DNA of 64,000 bases from contig JAOWBW010000487.1 in NCBI GenBank assembly GCA_026119855.1, forward strand, positions 434,001-498,000, read 5' to 3'. The translations under genes were made by a program, and so were the position numbers. This document shows positions 22,301 to 32,693 of this stretch, in pieces. The stretch is from Campanula takesimana (Eukaryota > Streptophyta > Magnoliopsida > Asterales > Campanulaceae). Every line of letters starts with the position of its first letter. Positions within the stretch are counted from its first letter, which is position 1. The notes beneath the pieces were generated by a model, which saw only the letters and a program-made list of their open reading frames with translations, was not told the origin of the DNA and did not search any database.

Positions 22301-24373
22301 ATATATATAAAAGTCGAGGAAGACCCCTAAAGAGTCGCCACGTGGACAAAGCTTGATTTACATGAAGCCACATCATCACCTCTCAAATTAATAATTGACT
22401 TTTGGAATTCTTACTATTAGTTAATACTATTTGTTATTATATAGGTTAACTATTACTATTAATGATGATTTTCCCAAATTCAAAGTTCGAAGATTCAAAG
22501 AAAAAACCCAGATTCGAAAATTCCTTGCTCTTAATCTGGCCCTAGATTCTTGGATCTACCTAGTTTTGCACGAAAATTTCTGGTTTCCCATAGTATTTTC
22601 GTGGTTCATGTTACTTACTGCTACAATAACTCCGAAAATGGAGTTGCTGCAAGACCTTCAATTCCGAAGATTTCTTTAGAAATTCTTGTTGGTTTCGGTT
22701 AGATTCTTCCCATTCTGCTTTTCATTCTCGAATTCCAGGTTGTTTATTTCGATTTGGTCCAAATTTTGATTGAATTTTGTGAATTTTTCTGCTGCAATAC
22801 AGTAATTTGAGTTCCCACTTTATATGGTGTTTTTGATTTTCAAATCTGATTAGTTAGATCTGGATTTTGATTTTTGAGTCTACCTAGATCTAGGTTTGAA
22901 TGGTGGCTGGTGGTTTTGAGATTGTGATGACGGTGATAATGAGATGGTGCTGTGTTGATGGTGGGTGGTGGCAGTGTTAATGGTCGTGGTGGGATGAAGG
23001 TTGTTCTTGGAAGATGTGGAAGAAGGTAGAAATGTGTTTCTATTTAACGGGACTAGTGTTCTTATTAACCGGTGTTAGTGTGTTTAACGAATTTTATTTT
23101 TCTTCCAATGTGGCTTGTTGATTAGGATGTCACATTGGCATTCCCGTTAAGTTTTTAACACCGTTAGTGTATATTGCATTATTTGTAAAAAGGGTCAAAA
23201 GTACGTATCATTAAGGTGTTACTATGTAGCACATTACAATAATTGTAAAAAAAGTGATAGTAGATTGTACCGATTGGTCGTTCGGCCATGACAAAAAACT
23301 TGGTTGTTGAGAAGTAGTACAAGGTTATCCATCAATAGTGATGCAAACCTCCATTCCCCCCCCCCCCCAAATAAAAGAATTAGATTTCTAATAATATTTA
23401 TAATTATTATAACAAATAAATAAATGTTTTGCCTAGAGTGATCCGTGTAAACATGATGTTATTCTTGAGCATTCGTACCTGCAAAGGCACCAATTTATTT
23501 CAGAAGTGTTTACTGTTTGTATTTTCAGAATTCAAATATGTTATGTCATAAACCAATTCTTGTTCATAATATGGTTATTAGTACCATCGTATGTTAGTGA
23601 ATGATATCCCAAATCACAGCCAAGTACATATACTCCCTCCGTCCCACTTGAATTAGGACAAATTTCCATTTTGGGTGTCCCATTCGAATTAGGACAACCC
23701 AAAAATGGAAGTGTTTTATTTAATGGGACCCACATTCACACTACAACAACTTTCCACTCTTTATTCTCTACCCCACTTTCTCTCTCCTATTTCACTTTTC
23801 ATACTCACAACACCTACTCCACTAACATTTTTTCCTTAATCCCCGTGTCCAACCCAAAAATCCTAATTCGGGTGGGATGGAGGGAGTACTTGTCTAAACT
23901 TTTTCTCCAAATAGGAAACTGAAGAATAAAAAAGTTAGAGAAAAACTAACGTGCAAATTTGTCGCTTCTTGTTCAAATGCAGTTTGCAAGAAGCCCAGAA
24001 GAGAATGAAGATTAAAAAGCCACCAAAGATATTGGTGATCCACTTAAAGCGTTTCAAGTTCATGGAGCAGCTTGGCAAGTTGAAGAAGTTATCGTACCGT
24101 GTGGTCTTCCCTCTAGAGTTGAAGTTGACCAACACCATGGAAGATGCGGACTGCGAGTACACTTTATTCGGGGTGGTGGTCCATGTCGGGAGTGGTCCCA
24201 ACCACGGTCATTACGTTAGTCTAGTGAAAAGCCACAACCACTGGCTCTTCTTTGACGATGACAACGTGGAGATGATTGATGAGTCTGCTGTTCAAACTGC
24301 ATTTGGATCGTCACACGAGTACACCAGCAACACAGATCATGGGTACATCCTCTTTTATGAGAGCCTCACTTGA
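15795..24373 (+). CDS. UBP3/UBP4-like: Ubiquitin-specific protease, UBP3/UBP4 ortholog (six exons)
   Basis: Coding exons: 15795-15911, 17129-17242, 20045-20143, 20861-21046, 21196-21377 and 23983-24373, all with GT-AG introns and phases that join cleanly into 362 codons, close to the length I recall for Arabidopsis UBP3/UBP4. The enzyme is a C19 cysteine protease that removes ubiquitin from proteins; in Arabidopsis UBP3 and UBP4 are nuclear and redundantly needed for pollen development. The Cys box [13 protein letters not shown] places the nucleophile at Cys32. A CxxC pair in exon 5 (CLRC, CDKC) fits the zinc-ribbon finger. The His box [13 protein letters not shown] gives His309, followed by WLFFDDDNV with the third catalytic residue. 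A basic [10 protein letters not shown] stretch could aid nuclear import. Introns 2 and 5 (2.8 and 2.6 kb) are swollen by MITEs, but no exon is damaged. This is the one clearly functional host gene here. Confidence 0.96.
18356..18866. mobile_element. Non-autonomous hAT transposon in UBP intron 2
   Basis: Terminal inverted repeats CATAGTTATTAAAGGC (18356-18371 and its complement ending at 18866) are perfect over 16 bp. They are flanked by an exact 8-bp duplication GTTTAGGT (18348-18355 and 18867-18874), the hAT signature. The 511-bp body is GC-rich near both ends (AGGCGC repeats) and AT-rich in the middle, with no transposase. Confidence 0.9.
19271..19312. repeat. (CT)n microsatellite in UBP intron 2
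   Basis: About 20 uninterrupted CT dinucleotides. Confidence 0.95.
19550..19964. mobile_element. Stowaway-type MITE (outer) in UBP intron 2
   Basis: Terminal inverted repeats CTCCCTGTTCCCAAATGAATG and the complement of TTTGGGATGGAGGGAG lie between TA dinucleotides (19548-19549 and 19965-19966). The element is interrupted by a second MITE at 19618-19884. Confidence 0.75.
19618..19884. mobile_element. Stowaway MITE nested inside another MITE
   Basis: CTCCCTCCGTCCCAATTCAA at the left and its complement (TTGAAATGGGACGGAGGGA) at the right, with TA on both sides. The TIRs are better preserved than those of the surrounding MITE, so it arrived later. Confidence 0.85.
22018..22256. mobile_element. 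Stowaway MITE in UBP intron 5
   Basis: Ends CTCCCTTTGTCCCAGACTAA and the complement of CCGGGACGGAGGGAG. TA precedes the left end; the right flank is CA. AGACTAAGGTTCTTA appears twice near the left end, an internal duplication of the TIR. Confidence 0.8.
22298..22420 (+). mobile_element. Helitron-like 5' end in UBP intron 5
   Basis: TCTATATATATAAAAG between A and the element body, followed by GTCGCCACGTGGAC, resembles the 5' terminus of plant Helitrons. I could not identify a CTRR 3' end with hairpin. If real, the body would extend toward about 23.3 kb. Intron sequence from there to 23.6 kb holds only a poly-C run (about 23351-23364). Confidence 0.35.
23633..23886. mobile_element. Stowaway MITE in UBP intron 5
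   Basis: CTCCCTCCGTCCCACTTGAA and the complement of TTCGGGTGGGATGGAGGGAG, flanked by TA on both sides. The right end lies only ~95 bp before the last exon. Confidence 0.88.
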
Positions 24374-24564
24374 AACTCAAACTCAATTAAAGGTGCTCAG
24401 CTCTCAGTCCTTTTTTGATTTTTTTCCGTGGGTTGTATGTATCTCTTAAGATGTTGGGACTAGATCAGAAAACTTGAGATGGTTTTTAGATGTACAGTCA
24501 GCCAATGGTGGAAGTACAATTCTTGTTCCTTTTAACAATAGAGGGATTATTATATTTCAAAAGA

Positions 24565-24570
24565 AATAAA
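24565..24570 (+). terminator. Possible polyadenylation signal of UBP
   Basis: AATAAA about 190 bp after the stop codon, in AT-rich sequence. Plant signals are loose, so this is only a candidate. Confidence 0.35.
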
Positions 24571-24829
24571 ATAAAGGGATTATGAATGCTTATGCCGCAA
24601 CATTTACTGGCTGTGATTTTGCTACCGCATGTTAGTATATTGTGCAGTATCAAGGTTATTAGCTCTTTTGTAGTTAAGATGTGTCATCCAATTGTTATCT
24701 TGGATTTTATTTTATCAACCACAAGTATATTAACAAACATAAAACAGCACACCATTATGTTACAAGCCCAAAAGACGATACCATACACATGACACATCCC
24801 CTAGTAGACTATTTACAACAAAAAGGGGA

Positions 24830-25290
24830 GGGTTAACAAAAGATAGATCAAGAGTGTCGGTTGGCAAGCTGAGGAAGAGCCGGTGTTAAAAGCAACCTGG
24901 GAATCAGTTTCTACATGCAGAGAGGTAATGTTTATAGACAGTGCAAGTAAAAGTCCTTGACGTAGGGCCCAGTCATATTGGTTACTGTGCCTAGGCTTCG
25001 AGCAAAACCCCTAATACAGGCCTGGGTGAGGAGCCATCTGTATTCAGTTTAAAAGGTAGATGGTTGCCATCCAATATCTATCAGGTAAGCTATTGTTGTT
25101 TCCTGTTGGAGAAGAAAAGATTTGAGGCAAGCTGGAGCTGTTTAAGAATAGCCCTTGGTTGAATGGGGATATGATGATCAAATACAAATTTATTCCGGCT
25201 ATTCCATATGTCCCAATATGCCATAATAACACGGCCAATACAATAATATCAGGGGCACAAAAAAGGCACAAAACCTTGCTCACAAAATCT
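24830..25290 (-). pseudogene. LINE-type RNase H fragment
   Basis: On the minus strand, frames broken by indels encode YWDIWNSRNKFVFDHH, then KLNTDGSS, then ALRQGLLLALSINI followed by LHVETDSQVAFN. This order (W..WN.RN.., L.TDGS, ALR.GL, VETDS) is typical of the RVT_3 RNase H domain at the C-end of plant L1-like retrotransposons or their fossils. No RT or endonuclease is adjacent. Confidence 0.7.
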
Positions 25291-26164
25291 TAAGTGCAAT
25301 GATTTTATTGGTGTTTTTAATTAGAATGTGACGGGTTCATTATCGATGCAACCAACAAAATATCGCCACCTCATTTTCTGAGCAAAATTTTGTGAACTTA
25401 TTTTGTGCCCCTAACATTGCTCCGGCCAATATACTCGGCCCCTCCTTGTTGAGATTCCTGACTAATAAGGACTGCACGTTATATATATATATATATATAG
25501 GTAGGTGCTCAAATGAGAACCTAAATATCGTGAGAATCGTGAGAACTTAATGTATCCAATGATGTATCTAAGTGAACCATTGGATGAGTTGGTTTTGGGG
25601 GAAACTAGTTTCCCCCAAACATTAAAAAAAAGACCTGTTTTGATATTAGAGAAGTCGGTTCATTAATAATTCGCGGTTCAAGAGGCAGTAAATCGGTTAA
25701 TGAATCTAGGGCATAAAACGTGGAAAACACACAGTAGCCCACACATGCGATCTTTTCGGCCGTCTTTTCTCTTCTTCCGCCATCTCTCTCTCTCTCTCTT
25801 TCTCTCTCTCCATCTCTCTACCGCCATTGCAGACGAGATGAGCTTCAAAAAGATGATTGAAAAGGTATGAATCTTTACAAGTTTGTTCATCAATTATCAC
25901 GGTTTTTTTTTTTAAATTTGAAATTGATATTCGAATGCGCTATTTGATCTAATTGAAATTGATTTTCTCCTTATAGAAGATGGATATGGAGATGGAGATG
26001 GAGATAGTAGATCACAATGTCATTGAATCAGGGGAGAGGAGATTGAAAAAGACAATGAAGATCAATTTAAAGAGATGGATATCTTCATTGGGCTCAAAAA
26101 CACCAAATCTACACTTAATTTGAATCATGTTGTCGTTTGCTGCTCAAATTGAAATAGAGATGTT

Positions 26165-26840
26165 CGAACTGCTCAAATTGAAATAGAATTGATTTGGTGT
26201 AACTTGTTGTTTAGTATAGTAACTTGGAGTTTTAGTATTGTAACATGATTTTTTATTAGTGCAACCTGGTGGTTAATCAAGCTATGTTGTATCAGATCTA
26301 TACTTAGTATTTTAGTAGCGTAACTTGATGTTTGAGCAGACAAACTTGATATTATAATAACATTGAAATAAAGCATTTTGAATATCGAGTTATATATAAA
26401 TTGGTGTTGTTTTAGTTTAGTAACTTGGTGTTTTAGTATTAACTTTATATTTTAATACAATAACTTGGTGATTTGTTAGTGCAAGTTGCTGGTTAAAGAT
26501 GTTATGCTATATCAGATATATACTTGGTATTTTAGTAGTGTAACTTGGTCTTTGGAACAGACAAACTTGTTATTATAATAACCATGCAATTTCTATTAAA
26601 ATAAGCATTTTGAACATCAACTATAATATAGCTTAGTGTTGTTAGTATAGTAACTTGGTGTTTTACTATTTTAACTTTATGTTTTAGTACAGTAACTTTG
26701 TGTTTAATTAGTGCAGCCTGGTGGTTAATCAAGTTATGCAGTATCGGATCTACACTTGGTGTTTTATTAGTGTAACTTCGTAATATAACAGACAAACTTG
26801 ATATTATAATAACCGTGCAATTTCTTTTGAAACAAGCAGT
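26165..26840. repeat. Three ~225-bp degenerate tandem units
   Basis: The landmark ACAGACAAACTTG recurs near 26337, 26567 and 26788, each time preceded by TAACTTGGTGTTTTAGTA-like phrases. The units lie inside the long-TIR element. Confidence 0.7.
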
Positions 26841-26943
26841 TTGAACATGAGCTTATAATACAACTTAATACACATGTTTAATCATAAAAAACAGCAAGTT
26901 AATAAGTTAAAATAATAAGTTTGGACTTAAAAACAATAAGTTA

Positions 26944-27118
26944 CAATTTCACTGACTAACACCCTTTCTAGACCTAGTTTGCTGACATATGCTGCAGTCG
27001 AACCATCAGCTTTCTTCCTCTTCTTCTCCTCGTTGTCTTTGCTCCCAACAACCTTGTCAATGTGATCATGTTTGATTGCCGGAAAGTCTTCAACTTTATT
27101 CAACAAAGACTCATTTGC
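26944..27118 (-). other. Unidentified open stretch, possible captured exon
   Basis: About 58 sense codons on the minus strand without a stop until TAA, including KVEDFPAIKHDHIDKVV and NEEKKRKKADGSTAA. The composition (charged, Lys-rich) differs from the AT-rich surroundings. I do not recognise it; chance is possible. Confidence 0.25.
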
Positions 27119-27768
27119 TTGTTTAAATCACTTAGTAACAAGTACCAAACTCAACATAACTAAACAAGCATCACAAAAACATAACAAAAAATGCTTGAAA
27201 TCAACACAATAAGTGAACAAAATAGAGTGAGAATCAAGCGGAAAAAGCTTGAAATCAACACATACCTCCATCACGCCCGTCCTCTTCTTCATTACATATT
27301 TCTTTGCTTTTGGATTTGAAATCAACCTCATTCTGCTTGAAATCGAGTGCAATCGAGTGAAATAGAGTGAGTATGACCATCGTTAGGTCTGAGAGAGAGT
27401 GAGATGGAGATAGCAACGGCGACGGTTAGTCGGGGAGTGAGAGAGATGGAGGTTAGGTCAAAGAGTGAGAGAGATGGAGGCGGCTAGGTCTGAGAGAGAT
27501 GGAGAGAGCACGGTTAGAGATGGGAGAGAGAAAGAGTCGTACATCCAAAGCCGCATAAAAGGCCGGTTTACAAAAATTTTGATCGAATTTTTTTAATGAG
27601 CGAGAACCGGTTCAGAAAAGGTAGGAGTTGGTTTGCTGGTTATCCAAAACCGGTCTTTTTTTAATATTAGGGAGAAACTAGTTTCCCCCAAAATTTTGTG
27701 CCATTGGATACATTAGTTTTTTTTTACCTAATGTATCTAAGTTCTCACGGTTCTCACGATATTATATA

Positions 27769-28002
27769 CTCCCTCTGTCCCGCCCGACTTATGATTCTTG
27801 GTCAAGCAATTTATACTTTGACCAACAATTTGAACAAAAATAATTATCTTAATGAAAATCTAAAAATAGTTATTTACTTTATTATTAATCGTGATACAAT
27901 AACAAGTTTTAAATTTTTATTAGCATCATTGTATTTCTTCAAATATTTGGTCAAAGTATAAATTGTTTGACCAAGAATCCTAAGTCGGGTGGGACGGAGG
28001 GA

Positions 28003-28003
<1 letters not shown>
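27769..28003. mobile_element. Stowaway MITE
   Basis: CTCCCTCTGTCCCGCCCGAC at the left and its near-complement at the right pair for over 50 bp (continuing through TTGGTCAA...TATACTTTGACC). Flanked by TA; the right TA opens a (TA)n tract. Confidence 0.9.
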
Positions 28004-28040
<37 letters not shown>

Positions 28041-28257
28041 ATTTTTACCAATAAGTCCCTTGGGGAAGATGGTATTTGCCAATAAAACCACAACATTTCA
28101 TAATCTACCTTAGGGTCCTTGGGTTGAAATCAATTTTACCAATAAATCCCTCACCCTTTTTAAATGGCAAAAATACCCCCAGCCCAAATAAAATCCTATT
28201 ACACCTTTAACCATTGACCACCTTTGACCGCCTACTAGACCTTTGACTTTGACTAAG

Positions 28258-28460
28258 GTCCACCACCTACCGCCGCCACCAGCGCCGCCGCCGGACCTCC
28301 ACCCGCTGCCGCTGCCGCCGTCACCTGCCGTCAGCCGCCGCCTGCTGCCGCCGGACCTCCACCCGCTGTCGCCGCCGCCGTCAGCCGTCACCTGCTGCCG
28401 CCGCCGCCACCTGCCTCCCGGCCACCACCGACCACCGCCGGCCCTTGCCGCTGGAACCAT
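28258..28460. other. GC-rich, coding-like block (CCGCCGCC...)
   Basis: About 200 bp of CCG/CTG-rich sequence, open on both strands (Pro/Leu/His-rich on plus, Gly/Arg/Trp-rich on minus), in otherwise AT-rich DNA. It may be a captured fragment of a host exon or just a degenerate trinucleotide repeat. Confidence 0.4.
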
Positions 28461-28494
28461 CTGCAACCCAAGTATTTTAAATAAAATTAATTTG

Positions 28495-28562
28495 CTATTG
28501 GGAGGGTTTGAACCTAAGACCTCTTGGTCTTAACTAAGACTCCTAACCACTATGCCAAGCTT
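28495..28562 (-). repeat. tRNA-derived SINE head (pol III A and B boxes)
   Basis: On the minus strand TGGCATAGTGG (28547-28557) matches the A-box consensus TRGYNNARNGG at every position, and GGTTCAAACCC (28504-28514) matches the B-box GGTTCRANYCC, with 32 bp between them. The arms do not fold into a tRNA cloverleaf, so this is a SINE or tRNA relic, not a tRNA gene. Confidence 0.6.
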
Positions 28563-29523
28563 GTTACTTGTTCCATTAGTAAACTATTATATATTTAACA
28601 CTACAACCTCACATTTTTTTTTTTGGTTAACAGCTGAGAAACAAATTTACCAGTTCTTATATTAAACTCGTGTGTGAAAAAATGAGAAATGAATATCTCA
28701 TTTATTAATATATTAACAACAGAGAAAAATTGATAACTGATAAATGAATGTCTAATTTATTATATAATTAAACCGATAAATTGAGTCATCAATTGTGAAA
28801 ATGAGAGATGATTTTATCAGTTTTTACTCAATTATGAACGACTGTTAAATGAATGTCTCTGTTATTATATTCAAATTCATGTGTGAACAACTGTGAAATG
28901 CATGTCTCAGTTATTATAACGATTGTGAAAAATTGAGAGATGAATTTATCAGTTTTTAAAATAAAAAATAAAAAATGACACAACTGTGAAATCACACAAT
29001 TGAGAAATCATACAACTGAGAAATCAATTGAAAATGATTTTACAAGTGAAAAATGAAATTTTATTTTCTAAAATTGTGAAATTAATTGAGAAATGAAAAA
29101 TGATTTTCTCAAATTTTTACTAGTGAAAAATGATATTTTTATTTCTAAAATTTGAATTATGTATTGAGTGTACTTGTTTGATTCGTTTTGACGGCACGGT
29201 TAAAACGGTGGTCTCGGATTATTTTTTTGATTTCTAGATTTTAAGATATTACATTTTAAAAAAATTGGTGGAAAACAAAAAGGAAGAGAGAGAAAGAGAA
29301 TCAGGAAGAGAGAGAGAGAGAGGGAAAAAATCGGAGGAAGAGAGGGAGAGAAAACGTGTCCAGCGCATGTGAGGGAGGGGGCAACCTGGTCAAGTAAAAA
29401 TTTCAGGGACTTATTGGGGGATTTTGTAAATATCAGTCCTTATTGGTAGTATTTATTTGACTGAAGGACTTATTGGTCAAAGCCTCATATATATATATAT
29501 ATATAGGACTTATTGGTCAAAGC

Positions 29524-29564
<41 letters not shown>

Positions 29565-29567
<3 letters not shown>

Positions 29568-29786
29568 TGTGCTCCTGTGATAACTTAAATATCGTGAGAA
29601 CTGTGAGAACTTGGATACATTAGGTAAAAAACTAATGTATCCAATGGTTCACTTGGATATATCATTGGATACATTACTTGACTTGGATACATTACTTGAA
29701 TACATTAAGTAAAAACTAATGTATCAAATGTGCACTTGGATACATCATTGGATACATTAAGTTCTCACGGTTCTCAATCTCTATGT
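29565..29786. mobile_element. Small MITE related to the 25.5-27.8 kb element
   Basis: Ends carry ATCGTGAGAACTGTGAGAAC and the complement of AAGTTCTCACGGTTCTCA, the same terminal motif as the long-TIR element, with GGATACATTA repeats between. Its left end follows a (TA)n tract. Confidence 0.65.
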
Positions 29787-29806
29787 TTAAATCGATCCTC
29801 TGATCT

Positions 29807-29819
29807 TGGTATCAGAGCC
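29807..29819 (+). other. Orphan tRNA-Met PBS-like sequence
   Basis: TGGTATCAGAGCC on the plus strand, just right of a MITE. The surrounding pararetrovirus runs on the minus strand, so this PBS is in the wrong orientation for it and probably belongs to a relic of another retroelement. Nothing coding follows to 30.4 kb. Confidence 0.45.
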
Positions 29820-30090
29820 TAGTATTCAACAAAATTATTTAATTAACTCAATTTATATATTTGTCTCGAGTCGGTGTGTCACCTAGATCTATGACGCAGT
29901 AGGAGTGTAAGTCATGCGTCCAGTAGGTAAGGAAGTGTATCCGAGGAGCAAGACAAATAATAAATTATAAGTTGGTTAGGTAATTTTACGAATAGAAGGC
30001 CTCCTAGAAATCATGATCAAATGAACGATTATAATATACACATTGAGAATAATAATAAGGAAAATAGCTAAAATATATAAATATCAAATT

Positions 30091-30273
30091 AAATCGGAAT
30101 GAACAGTAAAAATGAACAATAAATTTTGAATAGTAAATTCGTAATAATGAATACTGTAAATACTTGAGGCAAGGGTATAAACAAATCGGAATGAACAGTA
30201 AAAATGAACAGTAACTTTTGAATAGTAAATTCGTAATAATGAATACTGTAAATACTTGAGGCAAGAGTATAAA
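30091..30273. repeat. 92-bp tandem duplication in the caulimovirid leader
   Basis: Two nearly identical units start with AAATCGGAATGAACAGTAAA at 30091 and 30183. They lie downstream of the minus-strand TATA box, within what would be the transcribed leader. Confidence 0.9.
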
Positions 30274-30423
30274 CCGAAAACGTACTTTGTTTATTGATTG
30301 TTGCTGATTGTAGAAGAGTACAGTGGGTGGTTACAGAAGAGTACAGTAGAAAGATTTAGAGATAATATGTGCTAGAAATAAACTCAAAAATTTAAGCGTG
30401 CCTCTACATTGATTCTTCATCCG

Positions 30424-30431
30424 TTTATATA
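30424..30431 (-). promoter_or_regulatory. TATA box of the endogenous caulimovirid
   Basis: TATATAAA on the minus strand downstream of the last coding pieces, the position expected for the pregenomic promoter in this circular-genome family. Confidence 0.45.
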
Positions 30432-30434
30432 AGC

Positions 30435-30782
30435 TCAGATTTCAAATTCTATACAATCTAATTTTGCTTTTTGTTGTTTATATTGTTTGTCGTAGGGCTG
30501 AAAGTGGACATCTGCTTTTGAAATGTGGAATGCGTAGGCCAGGGCGGCTCCTGCCTTTGTTGAAATTTGAGATATGTGGACCAGGGTGACGTTTGGTATT
30601 TGCTGATAATTAAAGAAATGCTTTTTCTTTTTCGGTGAGTGGACTCCGAGTAAATTTTTCTTTTCTGTCCTTATTTCCTTTTTGTATTTTGTCGTGATTG
30701 TTGAGGTGGCTTCTTTTCTACAGATCTCCAGATTATCTTCTCGTGAGAAAAAAATCATCATTGGGTATTGTGTCTCCATCAT
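30435..30782 (-). pseudogene. Possible second-ORF fragment of the caulimovirid
   Basis: A 115-codon minus-strand frame rich in Lys, ending just before the TATA box. With fragments at 30986-31183 and 31934-32146 it may represent a decayed ORF downstream of the polyprotein. No domain is recognised. Confidence 0.35.
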
Positions 30783-32483
30783 TCATTGGGGATGAGCTTC
30801 CTTCATCGCTGAGCTGGAGCATTAATTTATCCAGATCCGCTGGATTTGTACATTGAGCCATCTAAGTCATGATTTGTTGTTTTTTGGCAAGAAATTCTTC
30901 ATTTTGTTGTGATTGCTTTGGAGGGATCATCTTTCAAAATTTTGGCTTTCCATTAAAATACTTTGTCACTGCTTCCGGATCACATTCAGTAATGTCTGTT
31001 TTGTCCCACCATTTTATTTTGTATTTGCGGATCAAGATTGGTAAAATAGTTTTTTGTATACATCCAACACTTTTGTTCTTTGTTCAAATGAACATTGTTT
31101 TGTACACAGTCACACATTTGTTCTTCCTTTAGGTCAAATTCTGTCATAAAAATCCAAGGGACTTGAAAATTATGACAAAACAAGGCTCAAAGGGGAGTTT
31201 GGGCAATCTGCTCTAGATATGTTACCTTTGTTGACCATTGTTCAAAAGTTTTTTGTACACACGCCGGGACAATTGTTTTTTCAAGTCCAAATGACCTCCA
31301 CCATTGATGGAACCAATATGGAGTTCGATAGGAGAATTGGGGACTGAAATAAAAAAAATAAGAGAGAGAAAAAGATTTGTTTTGTCTAAAGAAAGCTCTT
31401 GACCAAGCTAAAATATAATCTCAATAATTAAATCGGGCTGAATTGATAGGAAAGATTAAATCTTTTGATTCATTGAGTTTCTGTCCCCAATCAGAAATTG
31501 AAAGGAATTTTAATATTTTTTATTTTACAATAACGTATTTTGGTAGCATCAAGATGACCTGTTGCATATTGAAAAGTGGCCGATTTTGTTTGGATTAGGA
31601 TTCTTTCATAATAAAATTGTGTTTTTGAAAACTTATCTGGAATATAATTATATAAGCTTGGTAAAATAAATTAAGAAATCTGGTAAGGGTGCCAATTTGT
31701 GTTCATTTCATAAAATTCTGGTTCAAGAACACAGATAAAATCCCCATGAATTTTGTATTAGTAAGAAGTAGGTGGTGTTTGTTTTGGATAAGTGTTGGGA
31801 ATACTTTGTCTAGTGGTATTTGTTTGAGAAGGTTGGAGTTGTGGATTTTGCTGGTTGAGGGTTTTCTATGTTAAGGACTTTTTTTTGTAAGTGGTTGACT
31901 TTTGTAATGAGGTAGAAGAGGATGTGGATTCTTTTATAAGGGGAGGAAAATTGGTTTTGATTCTGAGGAAAGAATGGCAAATCTGTTTTCTATTTTTGGT
32001 GTTTTGTCAGGGATAAAAATCGGAGGCTTTGTCATTGGTAATGGTCGTATTTGTATCTTGGCTTGCTCTTTCTTTTCCTTGCATTTGATTGAAGTACTTG
32101 TAATCATACTATAAACAATAAAAGAGATATTAGTATGAAAATTCATCTTGTGGCTTATGGAAAAAGTTCATCTTGTGTATTTGCATAGTAGTCATTATAA
32201 ACACATCTTGTAACTCTTTTTATGGTTGAAATTTCTCCACGTATAAGAGATAAATAAGGAGAAGATTTTTTTTTTATTCCAGGAGCTCTTCTAGATCATG
32301 GATATGGGCTCTAAGAGTTACTGTTTTGTGAAGAGGGATTATGTTGTGATTTTTTTACATTCGTTTAACAATACGGCTGATTTTTGTAATCCATAATTTA
32401 AATTGTTTAGTTGAATAAGATTTCCATTAAGAAAAATATCCCATGTTAGTTCTTGTTCAATTTGTGATATGAGGAGAGTTTCA

Positions 32484-32693
32484 TCATTTAGTTAGAAATA
32501 ATCTTGTTAACAAATCAGGGATGTAATTGTCTTTTCCTGCAATATGAATAATATCAAAGTCAAAAATTGCTAAAAGGGCTTCCCATCTAGCAAAAATTTG
32601 TTTTGCAGCTAAATTGTTAACATCTTTTTGTAAAACATATTTTGCTGCTTTGCAATCAACTTTTGACTGTGAATTTTTGGTTAAGTAAATCAT
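32484..32693 (-). pseudogene. RNase H C-terminal part of caulimovirid polyprotein
   Basis: A 69-codon frame with the pattern of the caulimovirid RNase H C-terminus: DCKAAKYVL, then KQIFARWEALL, then AGKDNYIPDLLTR. It degrades the RNA strand of RNA-DNA hybrids during reverse transcription. The upstream RNase H and RT thumb, up to 33031, are recognisable but broken by frameshifts and stops. Confidence 0.85.

Larger units (their letters stand above)
25519..27766. mobile_element. Long-TIR DNA element bordering (TA)n
   Basis: About 130-bp imperfect inverted repeats: left 25519-25650 (ATATCGTGAGAATCGTGAGA ... GGGGGAAACTAGTTTC) and right 27635-27766. The left end borders a (TA)n tract. The interior includes a CT-rich stretch, a possible short spliced reading frame (MSFKKMIEK before a GT at 25866, resuming after TATAG near 25976) and a minus-strand open stretch at 26944-27118. 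Long TIRs suggest a Mutator-like, gene-carrying element, but I see no transposase and could not fix the target duplication. Confidence 0.6.
28038..29487. mobile_element. Element with ACCAATAAGTCC ends between (TA)n tracts
   Basis: The left end reads TTTTTACCAATAAGTCC and the right end is the complement of GGACTTATTGGTCAAAG. Both sit against (TA)n. A 39-bp copy of the right end (GGACTTATTGGTCAAAGCC plus AT) is repeated immediately downstream. Inside are a CCG-rich block and a tRNA-derived module. It could be a Mutator-like MITE that captured sequence; TIR matching is patchy beyond the first ~20 bp. Confidence 0.5.

Noticed and set aside
28110..28533. Overlapping Gly/Arg-rich and Pro-rich ORFs as a real gene
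   Set aside because: Trinucleotide-rich sequence opens several frames on both strands; no start context, introns or domain.
28495..28562. tRNA gene on the minus strand
   Set aside because: A and B boxes fit, but acceptor and T stems do not pair and there is no sensible anticodon arm.
29807..29819. PBS of the endogenous pararetrovirus
   Set aside because: It lies on the plus strand while the virus reads on the minus strand.
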